Below are positions 34,221 to 43,788 of a stretch of 64,000 nt of DNA, piece after piece (the stretch's first letter is position 1; each line of letters starts with the position of its first letter). A program made the translations under genes and the position numbers. The stretch lies in the NCBI GenBank assembly GCA_024233215.1, contig JACKPW010000024.1, forward strand, positions 12,035-76,034, given 5' to 3'. The notes under the pieces were generated by a model, which ran no database searches, was not told where the DNA came from, and saw only the letters and a list, made by a program, of their open reading frames with translations. The stretch is from Verrucomicrobiales bacterium. Its GTDB lineage: Bacteria; Verrucomicrobiota; Verrucomicrobiia; Limisphaerales; J093.

Positions 34221-34241
34221 CGTCCCCGCTCCGACTTCCGG
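34221..34241 (+). repeat. Dispersed repeat family D, copy 1
   Basis: CGTCCCCGCTCCGACTTCCGG, found again with one mismatch at 50279-50299. It lies between the isomerase start and the degP start. Confidence 0.55.
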
Positions 34242-34367
34242 ACCCCGCCGAGCGGGTTCCGCCGGACCTTTCAAACCTGTAATCTTCCGGAAAGCTCCCC
34301 GTCAGGTGTGCGTGGTCCATTGTCGCAACGATTGAGACGACAACTCATAGGACGGAAAGGAAACACA

Positions 34368-35891
34368 ATGACACAGACGACACAGACAGGAACAAATCGG
34401 GGCCCCTGGCGGCGCGTGATCGTGGCGACCGGGGCCGCGGGTATTCTCGGTGGCGCCATTCTGCTCAGCCCTTGGGGCCTGGCCAAGGAACGGACGGAAG
34501 CCCCACCGGTGCACCTGAAGACCAGCGACGAACCGGTCACCCGCACCAGCGGGGAAGTCACCAGCTTTGCCTCCGTGGTAAAGAAGGTCACCCCCAGCGT
34601 GGTCCAGGTCATGGTAACCACCAAGGCCCAGCCGATGTCCTCCTCCGGCCAGGAGATCCCCCCGATCTTCCGGCGCTTCTTCGGCCAGGGTCCCCAGGGA
34701 TTCGGGCAGTTCCAAAACCCGGTCATTCCGCCCCAACACGGTGAGGGCTCGGGCGTGATCGTGACCGAGGACGGCTACATCCTGACCAACAACCACGTGG
34801 TCGAGCATGCCGACACGATCGAGGTCACCCTCGATGACGGCCACAAGTACCACGGGCAGGTCATCGGACGCGATGAGAAGACCGACATCGCCGTCATCAA
34901 GATCGATGCGAAGGATCTCCCTGCTCTCACCCTCGCGGACAGCGACAAGATCGAGGTCGGCGACGTGGTGCTGGCGGTCGGCAATCCCTTCGGCATCGGC
35001 CAGACGGTCACCAGCGGCATCGTGAGCGCCAAGGGTCGGGCCACGCTGGGACTGGACTATGAGGACTTCATCCAGACCGACGCGGCGATCAACCCCGGCA
35101 ATTCCGGCGGGGCGCTGGTCGACGCCGAGGGCCGGTTGATCGGCATCAACACCGCGATTCTCAGCCGCACCGGCGGAAACCAGGGCATCGGGTTTGCCGT
35201 GCCCACGAACCTCGCCCGCTGGGTCATGCAACAACTGGTGGATGACGGCCAGGTGGAACGGGGCTTCCTCGGCGTGAACATCCAGGACCTCACCCCCGAA
35301 CTCGCCAAACAGTTCGGAATCCAGGAGGCACAGGGCGCCCTCGTCGCCGAGGTCACCCCCGACAGCCCCGCCTCGAAGGCAGGCCTCAAGAGCGGCGACG
35401 TGATCCGCAAGTTCAATGAGAAGGACGTGAAGGACAGCCGCCACCTGAAGCTCGCCGTGGGATCCACGCCCCCCGGTTCCAAGGTGCCCGTCGACATTGT
35501 GCGTGACGGCGACCCGATGACCTTGCAGGTCCGGCTCAGCACGCTGCCCGGCGAAACCCTGGCCGCGAACACCAACCCCGGCGCGAACGGTGAAAAGGAC
35601 GCCCTGCACGGCGTCGGCGTGGGTGATCTCGACACCTCGACCCGGGCCAGCCTGAATCTGCCGAAGGCGGTCGAAGGCGCCGTGGTGACCCAGGTGGACG
35701 AGGCTTCACCCGCCTACGAAGCCGGCCTGCGCCCCGGCGACGTGATCGTCGAAATCAACCGCAAGCCCGTCGAGAACGCGGAGGAAGCGGTGAAGGCCTG
35801 CGAGAATCCATCGGACCCCGTTACCCTGGTGAAGGTCTGGAGCCGCGGCATCAGCCACTACCTGGTTGTGGACGAAACCCGGGCCGGTTGA
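34368..35891 (+). CDS. degP: Do-family periplasmic serine protease (HtrA/DegP)
   Basis: 507 residues. An N-terminal signal or anchor, RRVIVATGAAGILGGAILLSPWGLA, exports it to the periplasm. The trypsin-like domain has the catalytic triad His143 (NNHVVEH), Asp173 (KTDIAVI) and Ser246 (PGNSGGALV). Two PDZ domains follow (about 315-400 and 420-505), the second with GLRPGDVIVEINRKPV. It degrades misfolded envelope proteins. The Met at 34368 has an AAAGGA ribosome binding site; the frame upstream to 34308 looks non-coding. A strong terminator at 35929-35964 separates it from the two-component genes downstream. Confidence 0.93.
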   Translation: MTQTTQTGTNRGPWRRVIVATGAAGILGGAILLSPWGLAKERTEAPPVHLKTSDEPVTRTSGEVTSFASVVKKVTPSVVQVMVTTKAQPMSSSGQEIPPIFRRFFGQGPQGFGQFQNPVIPPQHGEGSGVIVTEDGYILTNNHVVEHADTIEVTLDDGHKYHGQVIGRDEKTDIAVIKIDAKDLPALTLADSDKIEVGDVVLAVGNPFGIGQTVTSGIVSAKGRATLGLDYEDFIQTDAAINPGNSGGALVDAEGRLIGINTAILSRTGGNQGIGFAVPTNLARWVMQQLVDDGQVERGFLGVNIQDLTPELAKQFGIQEAQGALVAEVTPDSPASKAGLKSGDVIRKFNEKDVKDSRHLKLAVGSTPPGSKVPVDIVRDGDPMTLQVRLSTLPGETLAANTNPGANGEKDALHGVGVGDLDTSTRASLNLPKAVEGAVVTQVDEASPAYEAGLRPGDVIVEINRKPVENAEEAVKACENPSDPVTLVKVWSRGISHYLVVDETRAG

Positions 35892-35928
35892 TCCGCAAGC
35901 GCAACCGGTGACACAACCGGGAATCCGA

Positions 35929-35964
35929 CCGCCCTTCGGTGTCACAGCGCCGAGGGGCGGTTTT
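35929..35964 (+). terminator. Rho-independent terminator after degP
   Basis: Stem CCGCCCTTCGG (35929-35939) pairs with CCGAGGGGCGG (35950-35960, one bulge) around a 10-base loop, followed by TTTT. Confidence 0.75.
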
Positions 35965-35996
35965 GTTCCGTGCCCGAAGCAAGGGACTGCGTTACC

Positions 35997-36680
35997 ATGA
36001 ACACCATGCGCATGCTGGTCGTGGAAGATGACGGGAAGATCGCGTCGTTCGTGGTCAATGGACTGCGCCAGAACGGCTATGCCGTCGACCACGCGGCCGA
36101 TGGTGAAGAAGGGCTCGCCCTCGCCCGCACGGTGAGCTACGACGCCGCAGTGCTGGACCTCATGCTGCCCAGGCTGGATGGACTGTCGCTGCTGCGACAA
36201 CTCCGGGCGGATCGCATCCTCACACCGGTGCTGATTCTGAGTGCCCGGGCGAGCGTGGACGACCGGGTCCAGGGGCTGCAGGCGGGAGGGGACGACTACC
36301 TCACCAAGCCCTTCGCCTTTTCGGAACTCCTGGCCCGGGTGCAGGCGCTGGTGCGCCGCTCCAGCCAGGTGGCGGAACCCACCCGGCTCACCGCCGGCGA
36401 CCTCAGCCTGGATGTGGTCCGTCGCGAGGTGATCCGCGCTGGCGAACGCATCGATTTGCAGCCACGGGAGTTCTCCCTGCTCGAATTGCTGCTGCGGAAT
36501 GCCGGTCGGCCGGTCACCAAGACCATGATCCTCGAGCACGTGTGGGATTTCAGTTTCGATCCCCAAACCAACGTCGTGGACGTGCTCGTCCACCGGCTGC
36601 GGTCGAAGGTGGACCGCGATTTCCCGGTGAAGCTCATCCAGACCATGCGGGGCGTGGGCTATGTCCTCAAAGCCGCTTGA
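35997..36680 (+). CDS. OmpR-family response regulator
   Basis: 227 residues: receiver domain with the phospho-acceptor Asp54 (DAAVLDLMLPRLDG), Lys104 (DDYLTKPF) and the acidic pocket VVEDD near the N-terminus; then a winged-helix DNA-binding domain ending RGVGYVLKAA. A GTG at 35970 in the same frame is a less likely start; the ATG at 35997 has an AAGGGA box 10 bases upstream. It overlaps the kinase gene by 20 bases. The proximity to degP suggests an envelope-stress role (inference), but a terminator lies between. Confidence 0.92.
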   Translation: MNTMRMLVVEDDGKIASFVVNGLRQNGYAVDHAADGEEGLALARTVSYDAAVLDLMLPRLDGLSLLRQLRADRILTPVLILSARASVDDRVQGLQAGGDDYLTKPFAFSELLARVQALVRRSSQVAEPTRLTAGDLSLDVVRREVIRAGERIDLQPREFSLLELLLRNAGRPVTKTMILEHVWDFSFDPQTNVVDVLVHRLRSKVDRDFPVKLIQTMRGVGYVLKAA

Positions 36681-38109
36681 ACGAATCGGCCGCAGCCTCG
36701 CCCTGCGACTGAGTCTGGGTTACGCCGCGTTCTTCACGGCGGGGGCGGCCGTCCTGTTCGGCCTGCTCTACCTGCTCCTCGCCTCGGCGCTGGAACATAA
36801 GGACCGCGAAGTGATCGAGGCCCGCCTCAAGGAATGCGCCGTGGTCTACGAAAGCGGCGGCCTGCGGGCGCTCGACCAGCTCGTCGAACGGGACCGCCAG
36901 TCGGGAAAGGAAAAGTCGTTCTTCGTCCGCGTCGCCGGTCCCCGGGGCAGCGTGATGCTGTTGGCCGTGCCCGATGACTGGCTCCAGTTCAATCCCGCGG
37001 GAATCGATCAGGGCCGCCAGGCCTCCAGCGTCCTCTGGCTGCGCGTGCCCCGCGACGAGGAACGCGATCTCATGCTCGCCGCCATGCCGCTCTCGGACGG
37101 TTCTGTGCTGCAGGTCGGCCGAAGCACCAACAACCGCGAAACCCTGCTCCAACCGTTCCGGCGCACCTTCCTGCTGGTCGTGACCCCCACCCTGCTCCTC
37201 GGGGTCCTGGGCGGCGCCTTTGCCGCACACCGCGCCATCGCCCCCGTCCGCCAGGTCGTCGCCATGGCCCGGTCCATCATCGACACCGGCGACCTGTCGA
37301 AACGGGTGCCCCCCGGAGGCGGCCAGACCGAGCTCGCCGAACTCGCCGAGCAGTTCAACCGCATGCTCGATCGCAACCAGCAGCTCATCGCCGGCATGCG
37401 CGAGGCTCTCGACAACGTGGCCCACGACCTGCGCACCCCGCTCACCCGGTTGCGCGGCACCGCCGAAAACGCCCTGCAGACCACCACCGAGGACAACAGT
37501 CGCGAGGCTCTGGCCGATTGCGTGGAGGAGTCGGACCGTGTGCTCACCATGCTCCGCACCCTCATGGACATCTCCGAGGCCGAAACCGGCGCCGTAACCC
37601 TGAACCGGTCCCGCTGTTCCCTGGCCACGCTGTGGCAGGAGGTGATCGAGCTCTATGAGATGGTGGCGGAAAACAAGCGCGTCCAGGTGACCTCGACGTT
37701 CGACGATCCCTGCGAGGTCGAAGTCGATTCCGCCCGCCTGCGTCAGGCATTCGCCAACCTCCTCGACAATGCCATCAAGTACACTCCGGAAGAGGGCCAC
37801 GTTGAGATTCGCGGCCGGATCGAGCGGGACCATGCCGTGCTCGAGATCAGCGACACCGGCATCGGCATCCCGGCCGCCGAACGAGCCCGAATCTGGGAAA
37901 GGCTCTACCGCGGCGACAAGAGCCGCTCCCAGCGCGGGCTCGGACTGGGGCTCAGTCTGGTAAAGGCCTTCGTCGAGGCACACGGGGGAACCATCCGGGT
38001 CGATGAACGGCCCGGTGGGGGGACCGTGTTCCGCCTGCAGCTTCCGGTGTCCCCCCACGCCACCGGCACGGCCGCATCGAACCCGGACATCTCTCGCCGC
38101 CTTGCTTAG
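36661..38109 (+). CDS. Membrane sensor histidine kinase
   Basis: 482 residues. Two membrane segments (about 13-38 and 165-185) flank a periplasmic sensor region of about 120 residues. HAMP follows (about 190-240), then the HisKA box NVAHDLRTPLTRLRG with His255, and the HATPase domain with N box FANLLDNAIKYTP, G1 EISDTGIGIP and G2 RGLGLGLSLVKAFVEAHGG. It phosphorylates the upstream OmpR-type regulator. Translational coupling by a 20-base overlap. The signal is unknown. Confidence 0.93.
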   Translation: MSSKPLERIGRSLALRLSLGYAAFFTAGAAVLFGLLYLLLASALEHKDREVIEARLKECAVVYESGGLRALDQLVERDRQSGKEKSFFVRVAGPRGSVMLLAVPDDWLQFNPAGIDQGRQASSVLWLRVPRDEERDLMLAAMPLSDGSVLQVGRSTNNRETLLQPFRRTFLLVVTPTLLLGVLGGAFAAHRAIAPVRQVVAMARSIIDTGDLSKRVPPGGGQTELAELAEQFNRMLDRNQQLIAGMREALDNVAHDLRTPLTRLRGTAENALQTTTEDNSREALADCVEESDRVLTMLRTLMDISEAETGAVTLNRSRCSLATLWQEVIELYEMVAENKRVQVTSTFDDPCEVEVDSARLRQAFANLLDNAIKYTPEEGHVEIRGRIERDHAVLEISDTGIGIPAAERARIWERLYRGDKSRSQRGLGLGLSLVKAFVEAHGGTIRVDERPGGGTVFRLQLPVSPHATGTAASNPDISRRLA

Positions 38110-38180
38110 CGCAGATTTCCAAACCTGCCGTATCGCGGATTTCCAATCCGCAAGCGCTCGGCGGTCCCGACGGTCTGCCG
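38110..38180 (+). repeat. Dispersed repeat family A, copy 2
   Basis: Contains GCAGATTTCCAA, ATCCGCAAGCGCT and GACGGTCTGCCGAA. It lies between the kinase stop and the end of the YddG-like gene. Compare 3699-3770 and 57955-58005. Confidence 0.6.
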
Positions 38181-38223
38181 AAAGCAGGCGTGGGATGTCC
38201 AGGCTGGGGCGTATTCGCCGACC

Positions 38224-39240
38224 TCAGCCGGCACCTTTCCTTTCCAAATCCCGCTGCCCCGTCCTCCGCGACGATGATGCGCCCAAGGCGATCGCCATCG
38301 CCATCAGGAGGGCCGCCACAATCAGGACCACCACCCGCGTGCCGCTGACCCGTCCCGGTGCCGTCAACGCGTACAACCCGAGCAGGTTCAGGGTCGATAA
38401 CACCGGCGTCACCGCTCCCATCAACCCGAGCGTCACCCCGGACACCCGATGCAGGGCCATCTCCCAGAGCATGTATCCGCCCGCCCAGGGCCCCAGCGCT
38501 GTGACCAGCACCCCAACCCACGTCCCTTTCTCCATCGGCTGCCACTCGCCGCGCCAGCCACACACCAGGCTCGCGACAATCCCGACCAGCAGGAACCCGA
38601 GGGGCGTTGCCGCATAGTCACTGGCCCAACTCCGCCATCGGGACATCAGCGCGCAATACGCCGCCCACGACACCGCCGCCCCACCCCCGAGGAGGTAGGG
38701 CCGGATCCCGTCCCGAAAATCCAGGCGGAACACATCGGCCCCATTCGCCAGCAGCAAGGCGCCCAGTGATAGCGCAATCGCGACCATCAGACGTCGGTGC
38801 ATCCGCTCCCCGGGCACCCACCACGTCGTGAACAGGATCGCCAGCGTCGGCCAGAGATAGTTCATCAGGTTCACCCCCATCGCCTGCACCTCGGTTGGCG
38901 CGCTCACCAGGGCCGTCGTGTAGAGCAGCAGGTAGAGCACAAACCCCACCAACACCGCCAGCCCGAGCCGCCACGGCAGCACCAGCAGGGAACGAAGCTC
39001 GCGTCCCAGGCACCGCTGGCCAACGACCTGCAATCCTCCCCCAATCAGGGAAACCACCGCCAGGAACTGCCAGGCCCCCAGCCGTTGCCCGACCCCCACG
39101 ATGCACGCCGAGGACAGGCTCCACAGCAACACCGCGCCACCCCCCAGAATCACTCCGGCAACCTCCCGGCCCGGACGCCCCCGCGGTTCGTTCACAGGAT
39201 GCGTCCGTTCCTCATCCCCGAATGCACGACGTGCCTTCAC
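38224..39240 (-). CDS. yddG: DMT-superfamily exporter, YddG-like
   Basis: 338 residues with about ten hydrophobic segments in the two-repeat pattern of drug/metabolite transporters. The first segment is VILGGGAVLLWSLSSACIVGVG and the hallmark MNYLWPTLAILFTTWW lies in the fourth or fifth. This matches YddG, the aromatic amino acid exporter of enterobacteria, more than other EamA proteins; the substrate here is untested. The C-terminal tail is cytosolic and Arg-rich. It faces the GH97 gene divergently with about 90 bases between starts. Confidence 0.75.
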   Translation of the reverse strand: MKARRAFGDEERTHPVNEPRGRPGREVAGVILGGGAVLLWSLSSACIVGVGQRLGAWQFLAVVSLIGGGLQVVGQRCLGRELRSLLVLPWRLGLAVLVGFVLYLLLYTTALVSAPTEVQAMGVNLMNYLWPTLAILFTTWWVPGERMHRRLMVAIALSLGALLLANGADVFRLDFRDGIRPYLLGGGAAVSWAAYCALMSRWRSWASDYAATPLGFLLVGIVASLVCGWRGEWQPMEKGTWVGVLVTALGPWAGGYMLWEMALHRVSGVTLGLMGAVTPVLSTLNLLGLYALTAPGRVSGTRVVVLIVAALLMAMAIALGASSSRRTGQRDLERKGAG

Positions 39241-39332
39241 GATGCCTGAAGGCTATGCCATAACGATTCAGTGGAGAACCACGAAGTGAGGATCAACTCG
39301 CCCTCCGCCGCCTCCCGCCGCTACACTCCGAC

Positions 39333-41252
39333 ATGCCATTGACGCAGCTTCGCCACCTCGCCTTGATCACCGCCGTCGGGTCCGCAGTCGCCGCGACCCC
39401 GGTGCAACTGCGATCGCCCGATGGGCACCTCGTGATCTCCATTGCCCTGGAGGCACAGAACGACGCCCCCACCGCCCCGGTCTATTCCGTGACGTACGAC
39501 GAGCACCCGGTGCTGCAGCCCTCCCGCCTGGGCTTCGATCTCGCCGGCATCAAACTCGGTCCGCTGGAACTCGTCGACACCCGGAGCTTCTCCTCGGACA
39601 TCACGTGGCAACCGGTCTATGGCGAACGCTCCACGGTTCAGGATCACCACCACGAACTCACCCTCAACCTCCGCGAAACCACCGAGCCCCACCGGCAACT
39701 CCGCGTCACCTTTCGGGCATACGACACCGGGGTGGCCTTCCGCACTTCATTCCTCGGGTCAGACCGATCCGACAAGTCCGACCCCATCCACATCCTCCGC
39801 GAACGCAGCGAATTCCGGTTCCCCGCCGATCACCCGGCCTGGGCGGTCTACAGCGCCCAGGGCAATTACGCGAAGGTCACGCTCAGCCAGATCAAGCGCG
39901 GCTGCGAACGGCCCCTCACCATCGAGGCCGCGCCCGATCTCTACCTGGCGGTGGGCGAAGCCGCGTTGGTCGATTATGCCCGGATGAAACTCGCCCCGCT
40001 GGAGGGCGTCCCGAACGCGCTCGTCAGCGACCTCAGCAGCGAGGTGGCATCCGCCCTCCCGCTCAGCACGCCCTGGCGCGTGATCCTGATCGGCCGGAAC
40101 CCCGGCGAATTGCTGGAACAGAACGACCTGTTCCTGAATCTCAACGCCCCCTGTGCCATCGCCGACACCTCATGGATCGAACCCGGGAAAGTCATCCGCG
40201 AAGTCACTCTCACCACCCAGGGGGGGCTGGCGTGCGTGGACTTCGCGGCAAAGCACGGGCTGCAATACGTCGAGTACGATGCCGGATGGTACGGACCGGA
40301 AGGCTCGGAAGGCTCCGACGCCACCACCGTCACGCTCGATCCCAAGCGCTCCAAGGGCCCCCTCGATCTGCCGCGCGTGATCCAATATGCCCGCGACCAC
40401 GACATCGGCATCCTGCTCTACGTGAACCGGCGCGCGTTGGAACGGCAACTCGACGAGATCCTGCCACTCTACCGCCGCTGGGGCGTGGCGGGGGTGAAAT
40501 ACGGCTTCGTCAACGTGGGCTCCCAGCATTGGACCCACTGGCTGCACGACGCCGTCCGAAAGGCCGCGGAGAACCATCTCATGGTCGACATCCACGACGA
40601 ATACCGGCCCACCGGTTACTCCCGCACCTACCCGAATCTCATGACCCAGGAGGGCATCGCCGGCGACGAAACGAAACCGGTCAATTCCCTGACCCTCACG
40701 ATTCTCTTCACCCGCATGCTCGCCGGCGCGGCGGACAACACGATCTGTTACTACGACGACCGGGTATCCCGGAACGCCAGTCACGCCTATCAACTCGCCA
40801 AGGCGGTCTGCCTCTACAGCCCGTGGCAGTTTCTCTATTGGTATGATCGCCCCCCGGGATCACCCGGCAACATCGGCGGCGCCGGCGGCGCGCAGACCGG
40901 GATCGGCGACGAACCGGAACTGGAATTCTTCGACGCCGTGCCAACAGTCTGGGACGACACGCGCGTGATCCACGGTCAGATCGGTGAATACGCCGTCATC
41001 GCGCGTCGCAAAGGTCGGGAGTGGTTCATCGGCGGCATGAACAGCGGCGGGGCCCGATCGCTCCAGGTGCCGCTCGACTTCCTCGAACCCGGCCGGACCT
41101 ATGAAGCCCGCATTTACCTGGACGATCCGACCTTACCGACGCGGACGCATGTCCGGATCGACCACTGCCACGTCACGGCGGCAACCGAACTGACCATGGT
41201 CATGTCCCGCCAGGGCGGTCAGGCGATACGATTGATTCCGCTGGCAGAATGA
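39333..41252 (+). CDS. Glycoside hydrolase family 97 protein
   Basis: 639 residues. A short N-terminal hydrophobic segment (LALITAVGSAVA) suggests export. The N-terminal beta-domain opens VQLRSPDGHLVISIAL. The TIM barrel contains EYDAGWYGP and VKYGFVNVGSQHW and the family signature HDEYRPTGYSRTYPNLMTQEGIAGDE. The C-terminal domain follows with EYAVIARRKGREWFIGGMNSG. The family includes alpha-glucosidases and alpha-galactosidases. The barrel segment reads KYGF with no obvious Asp nucleophile, more like the inverting members. It degrades alpha-linked glycans in the periplasm (inference). Confidence 0.9.
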   Translation: MPLTQLRHLALITAVGSAVAATPVQLRSPDGHLVISIALEAQNDAPTAPVYSVTYDEHPVLQPSRLGFDLAGIKLGPLELVDTRSFSSDITWQPVYGERSTVQDHHHELTLNLRETTEPHRQLRVTFRAYDTGVAFRTSFLGSDRSDKSDPIHILRERSEFRFPADHPAWAVYSAQGNYAKVTLSQIKRGCERPLTIEAAPDLYLAVGEAALVDYARMKLAPLEGVPNALVSDLSSEVASALPLSTPWRVILIGRNPGELLEQNDLFLNLNAPCAIADTSWIEPGKVIREVTLTTQGGLACVDFAAKHGLQYVEYDAGWYGPEGSEGSDATTVTLDPKRSKGPLDLPRVIQYARDHDIGILLYVNRRALERQLDEILPLYRRWGVAGVKYGFVNVGSQHWTHWLHDAVRKAAENHLMVDIHDEYRPTGYSRTYPNLMTQEGIAGDETKPVNSLTLTILFTRMLAGAADNTICYYDDRVSRNASHAYQLAKAVCLYSPWQFLYWYDRPPGSPGNIGGAGGAQTGIGDEPELEFFDAVPTVWDDTRVIHGQIGEYAVIARRKGREWFIGGMNSGGARSLQVPLDFLEPGRTYEARIYLDDPTLPTRTHVRIDHCHVTAATELTMVMSRQGGQAIRLIPLAE

Positions 41253-41270
41253 GCCCCTCCCATGGACTGC

Positions 41271-41390
41271 GCCGGCAAAGCGAAGCGACGACGGCGCTTT
41301 CGCGGGCCGGACGGTTCTCGCCCTCCATGCGCTTCCGACTTCCTCCCCCAGGAGAAAGCGGCGTCGTGCTTCGCGTGCCGCCGCACTCCA
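41271..41390. repeat. Inverted repeat pair (family C) after GH97
   Basis: Left arm 41271-41300 (GCCGGCAAAGCGAAGCGACG onward) and right arm 41354-41390, whose reverse complement starts TGGAGTGCGGCGGCACGCG. The arms match with small indels, about 55 bases apart, and could form a hairpin or be a mobile-element remnant. Confidence 0.6.
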
Positions 41391-41516
41391 CAAGGTCGCG
41401 GTCGTCCCCCATCCGGCGATGGCGGTCTGCGCCGTTGAGTCCATCGGGCAAAGCCGGCGTTACCTGCTTACCACAGCGACCGTGACGAAACCGACGCTAA
41501 CCGGTCCATTTGACGA

Positions 41517-43217
41517 ATGCGGAAGCGCTCACGAAAACGCCTGATCGCCTGGATTCTCCTGGCCGCGCTGCCGGTGCTCTATCTGGGTGAGGAACGATTA
41601 CGGGGCGAATGGCTGCTCGCCCGCTACAAGAGGCAACTCATCGCCCGCGGCGAGAAGCTCACCATCGAGGAGCTCACCCCTCCCCTGCCGAAGGGCACCA
41701 ACGTCATGATCCTGGATGCGTTCGAGGCGCAGAAGCTGCTCGACGTCGGCGGGCGGTTGCGGAGGGAGTTTCCCGGGTTCGCGATGGCGCTTGGGCCGGG
41801 AAAGGCCGTGGTGTCGTGGCAACGGGATCGGTGGTTTGATGAGGAGTTGGCGAGATCCGGACGTGCCCGATGGTCTGGCGATCCAGCAAGGACATACACC
41901 TGGGACGACTATCTGCAGGCCACCGAGACCACCCGCAAACGACTTCCCGACCTTCGTCATCAGACCACCAACCAGAGCTTCCATATCGACCTCGACTACG
42001 GCGAGGGCCCGGCACTGCTGCTACCTCACCTGTCGGCGTTCAGGGGCGCCTGCATCGCGCTGTGCCAGGCTGCCGCTTATGACCTCCACACCGGCAACCT
42101 CGATCGCGCCATTGAAAACCTGCATGCGTCCGCCCTGTTGACGGCCCGGTTGGAGCCCGGTCCCTTGCTGATCGATCAACGCGTTCGCGTGTCGATGGGA
42201 GCGATTACTACCGAGGCGATCTGGGAAGCGCTGCAAGCCAAGAGGTGGACCGACCCGCAACTCGCCCTTTTGCAGGCTGACTGGCAGTCGGTGCGATTCA
42301 CACCACAGGCGATCAACGCCTTGCAGATGGAACGGGCGACCCTGGCCGCGTCTTTTCCAGGGGAAAGACTATTCAGCACCGAGTTACTGCAGGCCTACGC
42401 AGGTCTTCTGTGGGACCTCGGCTGGGAAGGACCGTTTGCCGCCTTGGAGGGCATTGTACCCCGCAAGATCCTCGGGAGCATCACACCTCCAATGCTTGAC
42501 GAGATGGTGGTTGTAATGTGGCGACACGTCTGGGCACCCCATGACCAACGGTTGTTCCTGGAGTCGCTTCAGGAACTGATCGCGCTCGGACACCAAGCGG
42601 ATGCCCTGAGAACGCTGAAGATACTCTTCAACATTGCAGATCCACAGCCCGGCAGTCTCAACGGTCCGGCCGACTTGGCCACATTCCATAAAGCCTGCCA
42701 ACCGGAGCCGAAGCACCTTTTCTCGTCGGTGTTCCTGGAATCACTGGAGCGAAGCCTCACCAAACCCGCCCGTGCCGACGCCTGGAACCAGGTCATGCTC
42801 ACCGCCATCGCATTGAAGCGATTTCAGCTGAAGCACGGACACTGGCCGGATGAACTGGCTGCGCTCGTACCGGAATTCCTGCCGGAGTTGCCCATCGATT
42901 GGATGGACGGCCAGCCCCTGCGCTACCGACTTCGCGACGACGGTTCCTACCTGCTCTACTCCGTCGGTGCCGATGGTATCGACCAGGGCGGTTCACCCGA
43001 GCCGGTCGACGAAGCCAACCCGGACTGGATGAACGCGAAGGACTTCGTCTGGCCGCAACCGGCCATCCCCGAGGAGGTCGCCGCCGCGGATGCCGAAACC
43101 GCTGCGCGGGCGGCAACCCTCTCGCCGCCGCCGCCCCAAATGGACGAGGCAATGATGAGACGCTACGGCCTCCTCCCCCCGCCAGAGCCAGACGACGCGG
43201 ACGACGCGCCGGAGTAG
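41517..43217 (+). CDS. Hypothetical membrane-anchored protein ending in the MDExMMRRYGL motif
   Basis: 566 residues of a type frequent in Verrucomicrobiota and Planctomycetota (from memory of similar sequences), no enzyme function known. A signal anchor KRLIAWILLAALPVLYLG is at the N-terminus. The middle is helical. Around 430-500 is AIALKRFQLKHGHWPDELAALVPEFLP then DWMDGQPLRYRLRDDG and YSVGADGIDQGG, the signature of that family. The Pro-rich C-terminus has QMDEAMMRRYGLLPP (541-555), also found in the vWA protein at 58036-60486. The rest is anionic. It is probably exported and held in the inner membrane. Confidence 0.7.
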   Translation: MRKRSRKRLIAWILLAALPVLYLGEERLRGEWLLARYKRQLIARGEKLTIEELTPPLPKGTNVMILDAFEAQKLLDVGGRLRREFPGFAMALGPGKAVVSWQRDRWFDEELARSGRARWSGDPARTYTWDDYLQATETTRKRLPDLRHQTTNQSFHIDLDYGEGPALLLPHLSAFRGACIALCQAAAYDLHTGNLDRAIENLHASALLTARLEPGPLLIDQRVRVSMGAITTEAIWEALQAKRWTDPQLALLQADWQSVRFTPQAINALQMERATLAASFPGERLFSTELLQAYAGLLWDLGWEGPFAALEGIVPRKILGSITPPMLDEMVVVMWRHVWAPHDQRLFLESLQELIALGHQADALRTLKILFNIADPQPGSLNGPADLATFHKACQPEPKHLFSSVFLESLERSLTKPARADAWNQVMLTAIALKRFQLKHGHWPDELAALVPEFLPELPIDWMDGQPLRYRLRDDGSYLLYSVGADGIDQGGSPEPVDEANPDWMNAKDFVWPQPAIPEEVAAADAETAARAATLSPPPPQMDEAMMRRYGLLPPPEPDDADDAPE

Positions 43218-43788
43218 GGTATGCTGCGCTTGCCCGTCCCCGACACCCTCCCTTCGGAAGCGCCATCGTCCCGCCCGGTTCCCCTACCCCAGCCCCGGAG
43301 GGCATGGGTGTCAAGTTAAGGGCACTGCGGTTGGGCTGATGGAGTCGCGAGCCGTTGCCTCAGACCAACCCGATCCGCCCGATCGGAAACCGGACCTGTT
43401 GCCAGCCGACCTCGCAATCCCGGAGGGATGCAAGCTATTAGCCGGGGGTTGAGCGAAGCGACACCCCCGGACCTACGCCCGAAGCACCCCCCGATCCCGA
43501 CGGGATCGCAGCCTGGCCCCCACTGGCATCCCTCCGGGATGCAGGGTCCATTCCGACCGGTTTCCGGTGGTATCGCTCCTCCCTCGCTCGACCACCGGCT
43601 AATGGCTTTGAACCCTCCGGGTTCGGCGAACCGCAGGCTGGTATGGCAACGGGCTTTCGGCCCTTCTCAGCGTCGAGGCCGCAACCAATCCGATCGACCC
43701 AACGGCAATGCGCTTAACTTGACACCCATGCCCTCCCGGGCTGAGGGCTTGCGCGGACTGACGTCCGCGGCTGCGGGGCGCCCAGCCG
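43217..43788. repeat. Intergenic repeat-rich stretch (family F copy 1)
   Basis: A 570-base gap without a credible gene. Between 43417 and 43740 are the palindrome-like stem GCCGGGGGTTG...ACACCCCCGG (43442-43470), GGAGGGATG blocks and GCATCCCTCCGGGATGC, and further small hairpins. A copy of the 3'-end repeat lies at 43756-43775. The ORFs seen here are repeat shadows. Confidence 0.6.
43756..43775 (-). repeat. 3'-end dispersed repeat, copy 3
   Basis: GACTGACGTCCGCGGCTGCG, 13 bases beyond the sulfatase stop; one base different from the 2343-2362 copy. Confidence 0.55.

Noticed and set aside
39605..40846. 413-codon ORF overlapping GH97 in another frame
   Set aside because: Arg/Pro/His-rich frame shadow of the GH97 gene.
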